64,000 bases of DNA from Paragordius varius. Taxonomy: Eukaryota; Nematomorpha. The position numbers and the translations under genes are program-made. Shown one piece after another: positions 49,653 through 60,700 of this stretch (the first letter of the stretch is position 1; each line of letters starts with the position of its first letter). The notes below the pieces were generated by a model. It was given only the letters and a program-made list of their open reading frames with translations. It had not been told where the DNA came from and made no database searches. The stretch lies in contig OZ176051.1 of NCBI GenBank assembly GCA_964247055.1, forward strand, positions 6,138,001-6,202,000, written 5' to 3'.

Positions 49653-50200
49653 CTGTAATGAAAGTTGTTATATCAACATACTGGGCATTAGTAGCCACCA
49701 AAAGATTTTAAATTCAAACCCATTCAAAAAATAAATTGGGACAAATATAAAATATGCCATCTTTATTTTTTTCAACGGACATCAAAAAATATAAAAACTT
49801 GGCCATTTTTAGGATTTTTTAATATCGCTAAAACAGTAAGCTAATAAATGTAGATTATGGTAAAAAATACATTATCTTTATATTTTAGCAGCAAATTAAA
49901 TATTCGGATCTAAAAATAGCTGAATTGGTCTGAGCTGCCAATTCCAGACTTAAAAAATAAAGGGTAAGGAATATAACCTTAAAATTTAAAGCAGGCGAAA
50001 AAGTTGATTATTTAATTTAGCAAGCAACTTTCGAAAACAGTAGTTTCTATGTTTGAGCTCTGTAGTACAAAAACTAACCCAAAATGTTATTTTCAGCAAA
50101 AAAATGTAAAGGTAATAAATAAAGTCATATAATATTATTTGAATTCAATGTTTCAATTTTCATTTACCATTCATCATTGGCCCATTAAATAATATGTACA
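49060..50200. other. Intergenic with exon-like minus-strand patches
   Basis: Besides the exon at 49652-49490, the minus strand is open at about 49990-49890, reading VIFLTLYFLSLELAAQTN with a signal-peptide-like hydrophobic stretch, and near 50060-49990 (KHRNYCFRKLLAKLNN). I could not join either in phase to the downstream gene. Confidence 0.25.
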
Positions 50201-50202
50201 CA

Positions 50203-50205
50203 CAA

Positions 50206-50286
<81 letters not shown>
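50203..50286. repeat. (CA)n(TA)n microsatellite
   Basis: A CA run of about 25 bases is followed by about 55 bases of TA. Confidence 0.95.
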
Positions 50287-50288
<2 letters not shown>

Positions 50289-50739
50289 CCATACATTCCG
50301 TTACAAAGAACCCAATTATTTTTTAAAATGCGAGGGTGTCAATAATTATTGTTTCAGGTGACTCATTTAGATAAAACAAAATCAGTATTTAGAAATAAAA
50401 TTGGGGTCAAACGCAATATTTTCATAAGAAATAATTGCCAAAAATTGCGTCAAAATAAAGAAATTTCGCTATAACATATAGAGTCGATCAATTTTATCAT
50501 AGATAATATATTTATTATGGCACTCAATTAATATTTAATTTATAATTTTTTTAAAAAAACGTGGGTTAAAAAATTTTATCAGGTAAAAAATATTCATAAA
50601 ATCTAATGCCAATACTTATAAAGTTAATTTAAATTTTTGTATACGATTGAATTTTGTTATATAAAATTTTAAGGTGTTACCTCGCGGTAATAAGTTTAAT
50701 TGATGTATAAATTTCAAATCTTAAACATTTTATAAACTA

Positions 50740-51787
50740 CTAGTGTAAATCTCGTGCTGCTACGCAGCCCGAGGAAGTCCTTCGGACTTCTGGGGGGGGG
50801 AGGGTTATTTGAAAAAAGGGACAATAAAATGATCTACATATGTGGATCATTTCGAAAAATTATTTAATAGCTATGATCTCATAGGAATCTTAAAACGGTT
50901 TCATACTAATTTATTGTTTACTTGGGGGATATTTTGTGGACTTTGTTTTTTTTATAAAAATGGCATTTTAAGGGGGTAGCGGGTAAAAAGTGGGCCTAAA
51001 TCAAAAATGTGAGTCGACTATGTTCAGCGCGATCAAAAATAAGTAAACAAAAATCATATTTGAAATTGAATGGTCCAACACGTTCTCCAAAAAATTGACT
51101 TAACCCATTTTTCACACGGGGTGAGCCCGAACTGGGGACCTAATTCCAAAAAAGGGCGAAGCTATTGTCGGGGCATTCATTAATGATTAAATTTTTTCGA
51201 TGTTTGGATTTGAATGGGTTCACCGGTTTTCCGGAAACAGATCACAAAGTTACATGAAAAATCAGTTTTTAGCGGATAGCTCCTTACCCAGCAGCTATCA
51301 TCAAAGAAACGCCTGAATAAAATTTTTCCCTTTAAACAGGGAATACGTGGAATCCATATTGAATTTTTACGGTCTCATACCTAGGGCGAAAAATCGATTT
51401 AAAAAATTATTTTTGTGGACTATGTTTTTTGAAAAAGGTGGCTTTTCACGGGGGGAGCGGGTACAAAGAGGGCCTAAATCAAAAAAGTGGCTCGGCTATG
51501 TTCAGCGAAATCGAAATTAAGTAAACAAAAATCATATTTAAAATTGAATGGTCCAACACGTTCTCCGGAAAATTGTCTCAAAGACACAATTTTTGTGGAC
51601 TTATGTTAAAAACCCGTTTTTCACACGGGGTGGGCCCGAACTGGGGGCTATTTCAAAAAAGGGCGAAGCTATTGTCGGGGCATTCATTAATAATTATATT
51701 TTTTCGATATTTGGATTTGAATGGGTCTGCCGGTTTTCCTGTACCAGATCACAAAGCTACCATTTTCCATTTTTATAAATATATAGA
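50740..51787 (-). mobile_element. Non-autonomous Helitron H3
   Basis: On the minus strand it begins, after an A, with TCTATATATTTATAAAAATG at 51787 and ends CTAG followed by T at 50740. The 3' hairpin CTCGGGCTGCGTAGCAGCACGAG (written here as arms CTCG-GCTGC and GCAGC-CGAG) lies 12 bases from the end. A second hairpin, GAAGTCC/GGACTTC, lies just upstream. The body holds two diverged units of about 380 bp. It shares its 5' end with H1 and H2 but its 3' end only with H2. Confidence 0.85.
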
Positions 51788-52199
51788 TTAATTATCATAA
51801 ATTTGCTTATTTGGCCATAAAATCTTTGACGATCAAACATAGTGTATATTTAACAAAATTTTAAATAGACCGTATATTACATTAACCACGATGGAATCGT
51901 TCGCGATAATTTATAAAAATTTTATAAAACTATTCAGAAATGGCTCCAAAAAATTAGCTTTTGATACTTTTCGTGTCTAATAAATAATTTAAAACGTTCC
52001 ATTTAGGGTAAAAGCCATAATTTATCAGCTGTTAAAGACATTTTGTATTTATTCCTTTTGTATGGTGTTTGAATTATATTTTTTCGGATTTAGAAAGCCT
52101 AAAATTCTCTATTTTGAAACGTACAAAGATAAAATTAACACACTTAATGCTATTTTTTATTATGAATTGGGAAAATTTGATGCATTCATAGTTTTTCAT

Positions 52200-52658
52200 T
52201 CAATAGCATCCAAATGATTCCATATCACATAATTTAATAAATTGGGAAAAAGCAATATTATTAAAACTTATTTGGTTAGATGAAAAAAAAATAAACCCGC
52301 ACCAAAGTAAAATTTTGTAAATTAACATCGTTGTGAGAGACATAGGTGAATAGGAATGGATTGTTAAATCATGAATTATCGCGAAAAATTGTAATGTACA
52401 ATTATTGTTTCCATAAATTACAATTGTTTCATATATATTCACATATATATTATCAATTGTAATTATTAATCTACATTATCTAAATATTGTCAAGATATTA
52501 TTTTATGAAAATAAAATAATAAAATCGTAAAATTATTTAATAAAACTATAACCTTAATTTTCTAAATCCATGGCCAGTGTCATTCAAATTTACAATTTTC
52601 ATAGTACTTTCATTGTTAGGAAGTATTATAGTGCATACGTCTTCCAGCCTTATGAAAA
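52200..52658 (-). CDS. Spliced gene for unrecognised secreted protein (family member 5), 3' part
   Basis: Two minus-strand exons, 52658-52553 and 52470-52200, are joined by an 82-bp GT-AG intron. The first enters in phase 1 and leaves in phase 2, exactly like exon 3 of the gene at 0.4-14.1 kb, and reads VFIRLEDVCTIILPNNEST and GHGFRKLR against ILLYLEGLCSTPF and RPRRFRIY there. The second enters in phase 2 and runs 89 codons to a stop, with NNNCTLQFFAIIHDL, IHSYSPMSLTTML and CGFIFFSSNQISFNN. It corresponds to exons 4 and 5 of that gene, fused. An upstream patch near 52872-52785 (DTEINVINAKCLLTGQ) may be another exon, but its phase does not fit directly. No known domain is recognised. Confidence 0.55.
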
Positions 52659-53094
52659 CTTGAATATAAAAGATACACCGTAAAAAATAATCATTTTCTA
52701 ATAATATATATTTTTGCAATCTAAAAAATAAGTGTTTTTGAATTTAATTTGAAATTTAAAAATTATAAATTGTTTTTTACAGACTTTAAAGTAGTCATTA
52801 TCACAACATCATGTATTTGCCCTGTCAACAAGCATTTAGCATTGATGACATTAATTTCAGTGTCATAAAATCACCTCCCTCATATACTATATAAATGCCA
52901 AAACATATACTATTTTTCGAATTATATTAATGAAAAACGGCTAAATAATGTTGAGAGTAGTGATTATCAATAGTCAAATATTTAGTAATATTTGTTTCAT
53001 TTTTATTATTGGTTAATTAGAGCTAGGGTCAAGGTATAAAAGTCTCCCAAAGTTTCACTCAAAAAATTGTTTCTTGTTCATGAAATGGAGTATA

Positions 53095-53830
53095 ATACAG
53101 TGTCCACAGAAAATAACCTGATAAAAATATATGTAATCTGATCAGGATTATCATGGTGCCTTTGGTTTTGGCTCTTACGAGAGCTCTTTCGAGTGATAAA
53201 AGAAAGTTATTTACACTTTTGTGGTAAATGCTCCATATCAGAAAACCAAAATAAGCACATTTTTTGAAAAAAATTTTTGGTAAAAGATAGCTTCATTCCA
53301 AGAAATGCCACTAAAATCTATCATTTATTTTTATAAAGCAAAACAACAATTTTAAAATATGATACTTTTTTAATGTAAGCTCCGAAAGTCCCATTTTTCG
53401 TTCTCCCAAAATGAGTTAAATCTTTAAAATAATCGCAAAAATACCGGGATTGCGGGATAAAAGATATAATAAATTTTGACATAAGAAAATATTTTTAAAA
53501 AATGCATACTTTTTACAACAATTATTTAGAAAAATTTGTTCGCAGTATTTTTAGCCATGATGGAAAAGGTATATAAACGCTTTAACATATTATAAAACAC
53601 CTTTTCTACGTAATTTGATAAAGCTGAATTCTATCACCTCAAAGTATTAATTCGGGGTTCGTTTCCTTAATTAAGTTAATTTTCGTAAAACAACAATTTA
53701 TTTTTAACAAAATAGAACAAACGAATTACACTAGACAACAAATTTGACTTTTTTATCTGCCATTGTTGTAAATTGAAAATTTATTCATTAAAGTATATAA
53801 ATGGTATACTTACACCTCATAATTTTTTTA
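53095..53830 (+). repeat. Dispersed repeat family X copy
   Basis: It shows AACCTGATAAAAATATAT, GATTATCATGGTGCCTTTGG, GTGGTAAATGCTCC, AGCTCCGAAAGTCCC and AAAGGTATATAAACGCTTTA in the same order as 29370-29900. It is non-coding. Confidence 0.55.
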
Positions 53831-53899
53831 TTAACGCTCATCGAAAAGTTTTGACCCCGACCCCGATTTACATTAAACTCGATATATGAAAATTAAAAG

Positions 53900-54960
53900 T
53901 TTTAGACATAAGGCCATGTATTTTATATCATTCGGCGAAAGACTGGATTTGGTAGTTAGTCATTTAAAACAATGTGATGGTCAAATTTTTCGTTAAATAA
54001 GTCAAAAATTTTCTCAGACAAAAATGATAAAAATTATTTTATAGATTTACATTAAATTGAAAAAATCCTTGTTTGGTTTGCTTTTTAATAAAAATTTTAT
54101 TATCAATATTATTTTAGCTCGTGGCTAATCGTTACAACTCTATATTTATTACTTAATGGTTTGAAAGATCAAAATATCTTAAACTTAGTTTTTAGTATTT
54201 AAAATTTTGAGATTATAAGACTCCTATAAAAATAAAATAATTTGATGAGATGGTAATTTTTTAAAAAAACAAAAACTAAAAATAGCTGTTTTGAATGTCA
54301 TAAAAGCAATATAAAAGAAATCCTTATGTCATCTTTTTTGGACATTCATTGCCATCTGGATAACTTTTAGGCTATTATCATCCATTAGTATAAATATATA
54401 AAATTAAATAAAACGCGTTCGCTTCGCGGGTTTGTCGCTTCCTATGTCCAATATATACTATCGATGTTAAACATACATGTGTGTATTTTATAGTTATTGC
54501 TCTTTCGAATGATATATTTGGGCATTTGTCGTATATTTTCGAAACATTTAATAGTAAAATTTTGCTCAAAATTAAATTTTTATTTCAATATATATTTTTT
54601 TAAGCTATTTTTTTATGTCAAAATTTAGCATATGTTTAAATAATTTATCGGGTATGAAATTTATACGTTTATTTTAAAAGAACTAGCCCATAGAAGAGGG
54701 AAAAAATTTGGGAGTCAACATTTGAAAACTAAAATATTTTAAAATAAATTTCTTTTAATAGGTAGCATATGATATATTTTAGTGTTATTTTTGAAATGAA
54801 GCATTTAGCCTTGACCAAAAAAGTTTTATTTAAAAAAAGATGATCAGATTTTGCCATATCTGATAAGAAGCATTTAACGCAACATTGGAAAAAACTTTTT
54901 TATATCACCCGTAAGGGCAAAACCAAAAGTATATTAAACCTGATACTTACCAAATTATTT
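53900..54960. other. Intergenic with an inverted family X fragment
   Basis: From about 54540 to 54960 the family X blocks appear on the minus strand. A GC-richer palindromic patch, CGCGTTCGCTTCGCGGG, at 54414-54430 resembles Helitron-type hairpins but lacks a clear CTAG end. A minus-strand patch near 54390-54340 reads MDDNSLKVIQMAMNVQKR. Confidence 0.3.
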
Positions 54961-55011
54961 ATTTCATTAGTTTATACCCGCCGGTTTTAAACGCAGTGTA
55001 ATTTATAGTTT

Positions 55012-58000
55012 TCATAAACCTTTTTTTGGCGTTTCAAATGAGATATTCGAGGAAGGATTATAAATTTGTACGAATACTAGTACATTGAAAATTGATGTAT
55101 TTCCTTGTAAGTTACTGGAGTTAATAACTAAATTTGATACGTAATCCGATTTAGGAATACTAATATGTAATGGTGTTAAAACAAAATTGTATCGACTATC
55201 TACCCATTCTTCCATAATATCCACAGTCTGATTGTCTTGAAAAATTCTAATCTATAATTTTATTATCAAGACATATATATAACAGATATTTATTCATATA
55301 GTTTAATATTAAAAATATTTTGAGCTTAAATTACAAGCTTAGGTTTTCTTCCATCAGATTTTATTAATTTGAAATTTTTGGCACATCCAGTGACAAATAT
55401 GCCAGAATTCAAAAAAGGTATGGTTCGAGGTGATTGGCAAAGCTTCCAATCGTGAGTGTAGTCCAAATGTATATTTATTTGTATCTATAAAATAATTTTC
55501 TATTTTCAAAATCTTGGGTATAAATAATATCATTATCAAGAAATTTATCGGGATTATAATAGTGTTAGTTTTGGCCTTTACGAGTGATTTTAGAAAGTGA
55601 TTTACACTTTTGTGCTGGGAATTAGAAAATGGCAAAATTTGCGCATATTTTTATAAATGAAATTTTTTGCTAAAAATTTGCATCCTTTTAAAAAATTAAC
55701 TATATATTATAAACTACATGTAGAAAGCAAAAAACAATAATAAAAAAAAACTTAATTTTTGTGTGTGGGCTCCGAAAGTCCCAATTTTTCGCTCTTTTAA
55801 AATGGGCTAGTTCTCTGTCAAGATTGTCCGGTAAAAATTTTAAATTTTTGCTATTTTGACATGAAATTATATTTTTAAAAAATGTATACCTGTGCAATAT
55901 TTTAAGCAAAAGTACTTCATACTATTTTGAGATGATTGAAACGGTATAAAAACGCTTTAATTTATTGTAAAAACACTTTTTTCATATAATTTGATAATGC
56001 AGAACATTTCCATCATATCAAAAATTTATAGTTAAAGGTTCGTTTGCTTTCAAAATTTGGTGTTAAAAAACACAATATTCATTTGACATAAATGAGAAGA
56101 CGACGATATATTAATCATTTTGAGGTGATTTGAAATGTTTAGCATAATTAAATTATAGATTTGAAGTGTTATTTAAAATTAATCTTTTCATCTTTCCGCA
56201 AAGTGGTATAAGGTAGACTTAAACAAAATAATATTTAATTTTTGAAATATGCTATTTAAAAAAAATTCGTCATTTGGCATATATTAAAATCTTTAGTAAC
56301 AACCTCGGAATTTAATCTTTATCTCATTACTATCCAATTTTAAAAGAGCGGAAAAATTTGTTCGAAGCCTACATCTAAAAATTATAATATACCATTTCTC
56401 AGTCTAAATAAACGTTTTCCCAGTCAATCGAAACGTTTTTCCAGTCAATCAAAACATTTTCCCAGTCAATCGAAACGTTTTCCCAGTCAATAGAAACATT
56501 TTCCCAGTCAATAAAAACATTTTCCCAATCAATAAAAACGTTTTCCCAGTCAATAAAAACGGTTTTATTTTTGATGATAAATATTAAAACAAGACATAAA
56601 AATAACTTTCAACCATTATCAGCGTAATATTATATTATTTTTTATTAAAAAACAATTATTGAATGCCATTTCCAAGTATATTTCAGTGCACGATCATTAA
56701 TGACCTATTCTTTAAAAAATATATTTTTAATTTGAGATGTTTTTAAGATAATATTGGTTTTATTGATGGTTCGCATTAATATTTGCCGAACGCTTCAAAA
56801 CAGTTTCTAATTTCAAGTTTTTCCATAAAAATACTGTCGGAAAAAATATTTAAACAAAAAATTTTTTCGACAAAAATGTTTTTGATTTAAAAAAAATTAA
56901 TAAAAAGATATTAGAAAACAGGAGTGTCTAACCAAATGGCTTCCCGGGCTGAATTACTCAAAAAGCACAGCGTTGCGCATTTGATATATTTCATTAATAA
57001 TTTTTTGATTAGACATAAGACTGTAAATATAACAATTTTTTTAATTTGTTACCAATTTAATAGACTCATTCAGAATAGCATTGCGTAAGAAGTATGATTA
57101 TTACTAAAATTTTGTGGGCATATTTTTGCATATGGATTTTTAAATTTTTAGCGAGCCGCACAAAGATATTCGGCAACCCGAGTTGGGCACCCGATGAAAT
57201 GATAAATATTATAAAATTACTGTAAAATTTATGTTTAAGATCCAATATGAAGTGTTAAATGACCTATGAGATAATGGTATATTATTTTTATTTTTAATAT
57301 ATCTGTAACTATAGATTATGGAAGTTAGCCGCAAAAAGTGCGAATACATCTCAAAATACAAAAATATGATTTTCAAAGAATAAATCATTTATAATCATTC
57401 AATAATTTTTTTTAATAAAAAATAATATAATATTACGCTGATAATGGTTGTATTTTTATGTCTTGTTTTAATATTCATCAAAAATAAAACCGTTTTTATT
57501 GACTGGGAAAACGTTTTTATTGATTGGGAAAATGTTTCGATTGACTGGGAAAATGTTTCGATTGACTGGGAAAACGTTTGGGACTGGGAAAACGTTTCGA
57601 TTCACTGGGAAAACGTTTATTTAGACTGGGAAATGGTATATTATCAAAAGATTGTTTTGAGTTTATATGCAGTTTATGTATAGTAATATTTTTTTTAAAT
57701 GCATTTTGGTTTGGAAAAATTTATTTAAAATATAAGCAATTTTCATTTACCATTACCACTAAAGTGCAAACAACTTTTTAATTACTTTAAGTGCCAAAAC
57801 CAAAGGCATCATAATAATCCCAATAAATTTTCCTATCTAAAAATATAAAATTATAATATTTTTTTGTAAACAGTGGGTTATTAGAAAATTTCACAATATC
57901 AAATATATGAAAAGGATTATTTGATGGCATTTAATACACTAAAAAAATGGTTCATTTTCAATTTTTAATAAAAAATTTAACACAGTAATAAAAAAAAACA

Positions 58001-60057
58001 ATTACTTACCTTATATAAATAATGTGCTTTAATATAATCCAAAATTAGGCGAGATGGAAATTCCATCTCCAACGTAAAAGTAACAGGATTCTTTCGAATC
58101 ATTCGATAACTTAAATGGATGAGGTCGGAATTGTTGTTCATTGAAAAAATGGTAAGATTAAGTCTGTTTCTAAATCAAAAAATAACCAAAATAAGTTCGT
58201 TTTTATTCTATTTTTCAAGCGTACGTTTATATCAAGTTTTGTCAAACCATTACGAAAAGAGTTTTTTTGTATTATGAAGCATGATTAACGGTACAAAACA
58301 CATTTAAACGTTAATATCACTTTTTAAAATATTTTTTTGTATATCATTTGATTCAGGTTAAAGTTTTTATTTCACAAAAAATTATTAAAGATTAAAATCA
58401 AACATATATTAAATGAGGCAATAGAAATTGCATTATCAAATGAAATAGATTGATATACCAACTATGCCAAAATTCATACAACTCGCTTCAACTTAGTTTT
58501 GTAATAAATTAAATTTTTAAACATATTGAATTTTGGATATGGATGTCATAATTTAGCATATACTTAAACTTATAGAGCAACCTCGGAATTTTTGAGTTTA
58601 TCATAAATAAATTGTTTATTTAGAAGGGTCCAAAATATGAGTCTTGGGTCGGCATCTATAAATAAAAATTTAATATAAATATTGTTTTAATATTTTTTTG
58701 ATTGATATTAGCCTTTACCAAAAAATACTTAGCTGAATTTGCGCAAATATTATCATTTGCTGATAGGGTGGTTGCCACTAAAGTTTCAATAACTTTCTAT
58801 CACTCATGCCTAAAACCAAAAGCACTATGATAATCCTGATATATTCTTCTTGTTTTTTATGTAGTAGTCCAGGGGTGTCCAACACAAATGGCTTGAAGAG
58901 CCACATTTTCGACCTCGAAAATCCGAAGAGCGACATTTTAATTAAAATATATCAAGACATAAGTTATAAACACATATAGATGTGCGAATTATAGCATAAA
59001 ACAAAATAATTGGTAAAAATTATATAATATTGTTAAATTGTACTGATATGTGTAAAAAATTGATGAAATGCAAGGACAAATTAAACTTAATTTTCTATTA
59101 TATCTGCCATTGATGAAAGCAAATTATAGAATATAACAAAATGAATTTTATTCGAGAAATTGATAATCTTTTCACAAAAAACAACTTAAACTTACCCCAC
59201 TTAATTCTTGTTAAACTGTGTTTAGCATGCAATTTTTATTTATATTAAAGAATATATTGAAATTTATTTATGGGCTAACGAGGAATTTATATAGCTCTTT
59301 CACATAAATAAAAAACGTTACCAATTCAAAATATTTTCATATACGTTATTTATAACTCCAATATTATGAGTATTGATATTTTAAAATGGGACTGTGGTTT
59401 TCAGAAATATGGCTCTTTCACTAAATAATTACCAAAAAAATTTACCAGTTGCAAGCATTCTAAAGATTTTTAGATAAAGGAAATAAATGAATTAACCAAT
59501 GTTATAATAGCAAATCAATCTAAAATTTTAATTTAAAAAAAATAAAAAATTTTAAATCTTCACTCAATATATAACTTTTTGCAAAAAAAATTTTTTTTTT
59601 AAATTTTTTAAAAAAACCACTCAAAATGTTCAAAGAGCCAAAAGCGACTCCGGAACCACCTGTTGGACAACCCCAAATCAGTCCATAATATTATGTGCAA
59701 ATTTTAGAAGATCTTTCCGCTACATTTGTTGTATTACACCGCCATAATTAACCATATATAATAAAAAAATTTATTTAATCAATTTTTTTTCAAAAATATG
59801 TATTATAGAATATTACAAATTATTAAATACTATCTTTATTAATATTTATATTTTAAGAGTCGTTCAATCGGAGCTAGTACAATAGAAGGATACGTATAAT
59901 TTAAAAATATATTAGATTGTTAATAAACGGTGTTCGTATCAATTTTTATATTTAATATTTACCTCTTAGCCCATTCCCTTATATCTAAATTGGCATGATT
60001 TTGTATTATTGTGGTAAGTATATTGATGAATAATAAATAATTTATATAAAAATTCAT
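55012..60057 (-). CDS. Complete four-exon gene for a 214-residue secreted protein (family member 2)
   Basis: Minus-strand exons are 60057-59963, 58169-58010, 55484-55335 and 55251-55012, with junction phases 2, 0 and 0, all GT-AG; the second intron has the ideal donor AAG|GTAAGT. The start is an ATG followed by MNFYINYLLFINILTTII, a clear signal peptide, so the product is secreted. Exon 2 holds FSMNNNSDLIHLSYR, exon 3 WKLCQSPRTIPF and SGIFVTGCAKNFKLI with the only two cysteines 18 residues apart, and exon 4 IRIFQDNQTVDIMEEWVDS and SIFNVLVFVQIYNP. The C-x17-C region and RIF-x-x-N match RKC...LEGLC and RIYHN of the gene at 0.4-14.1 kb. Intron 1 contains a hAT MITE and intron 2 a foldback element and repeats. 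AATAAA lies about 50 bases after the stop. The family is not recognised. Confidence 0.65.
55520..56383 (+). repeat. Dispersed repeat family X copy with internal inverted symmetry
   Basis: It has the usual blocks (GGGATTATAATAG, GGCTCCGAAAGTCCCAATTT, GAAACGGTATAAAAACGCTT). Its right part, read inversely, again gives GTAGGCTTCGAA and CCGCTCTTTTAAAATTGG. The family thus looks like two inverted half-elements. It lies in intron 2 of the minus-strand gene. Confidence 0.5.
56384..57643. mobile_element. Foldback transposon with minisatellite-bearing inverted arms
   Basis: Long inverted arms at 56384-56665 and 57396-57643 begin with TAATATACCATTTC-CAGTC. Each arm carries 7-8 tandem units of about 21 bp (TTTTCCCAGTCAATCGAAAC). 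Beyond the units the arms continue with matched sequence to CATTCAATAATT. Unit numbers differ slightly between arms. The open frame over the right units is only an effect of the 21-base period. The centre contains a nested hAT-like piece. Confidence 0.85.
56919..57193. mobile_element. hAT-like MITE nested in foldback element
   Basis: The left end reads CAGGAGTGTCTAACC and the right end, inversely, CGGGTGCCCAACTCGG. Such CAGG-GTG-C-AAC ends are typical of hAT. Flanking octamers do not match well, so the duplication has decayed or the ends are imprecise. Confidence 0.5.
57740..58860 (-). repeat. Dispersed repeat family X, inverted copies around an exon
   Basis: Minus-strand family blocks occur at about 57750-57830 and 58700-58850, with related sequence at 58490-58680. 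The exon at 58169-58010 lies between them, so these are separate insertions or a split copy. Confidence 0.4.
58870..59674. mobile_element. hAT MITE, 805 bp
   Basis: The left end is CAGGGGTGTCCAAC and the right end, inversely, GGGGTTGTCCAAC. Subterminal GGCTTGAAGAGCCACATTTT and AAGAGCCAAAAGCGAC motifs are typical of the group. Flanking ATGTAGTC and AATCAGTC are a diverged 8-bp duplication. It lies in intron 1 of the minus-strand gene. Confidence 0.78.
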
Positions 60058-60356
60058 GACTAAAATATTTATTTGGATGAAGCGCTAATTTTTTGAATTA
60101 ATTGTGCTACGCTTATTGTAGATAAAGTTAACTGAACTTAAGTAAAATTAAAATATTTGCACAGCTACGCATATTTATTTAATTAGAAACAACTTGGTTT
60201 TGTAAACAATTTTGATTTTAATTTTATGGTATGCAAATATCCAAATTTTGGACTCTTTAGAAAACTTTAATGCTAAAAAGATTTTTAATCTAATAAACCA
60301 AAACAATGTTAAATAACCAAATTTTAATCAAACAACTCGAAATGGTAGTTTACAAA

Positions 60357-60700
60357 TCAAAGTTTTGGAATACAAAACCCTTCCAAAATGTAATAGTCTA
60401 GAAAAAATAAATGACATTTTAAGGCAGTCAAATGATAATTCAAGGTACTGGTCGTTGAATTAAGGTATTTTATATTTTTGATTGATTTGTATATTAGATT
60501 AAATTGTTCGTAATTTTTCCATTTTAATATTATCTTAACAACATGTTCAAAAACCATTTATTCATTTAATTTTAACTAAATTATAATTGCAATAATAATA
60601 CAATAACACTTCGGCGTTAACAATATCCAAAAATATTTATATCTAATCGATTTAACTGTGCGCATCGGAAAATCATTTAAGAGCTTAAAATAAAAATCAA
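60357..60700 (-). CDS. Partial paralogue (family member 6), possibly degenerate
   Basis: The minus strand from 60557 is open to a TGA at 60357 and contains ILKWKNYEQFNLIYKSI, STTSTLNYHLTALKC and YYILEGFCIPKL. These match VWKNGNAFYHV, YNTSITGYLSFRKC and ILLYLEGLCSTPF of the gene at 0.4-14.1 kb, in the same order, but here without the intron between the last two blocks. The stop follows the LEGFC block at once, so the C-terminal half is missing. An upstream patch at about 60700-60600 (LLNDFPMRTVKSIRYKYFW) may be another exon. It starts about 300 bp from the first exon of the next minus-strand paralogue. It is either a short member or a pseudogene. Confidence 0.42.

Noticed and set aside
57444-57683. 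79-codon frame with repeated DWENV units
   Set aside because: The 21-base period of the minisatellite arm is a multiple of three and stays open by itself. The other arm shows the same array inverted.
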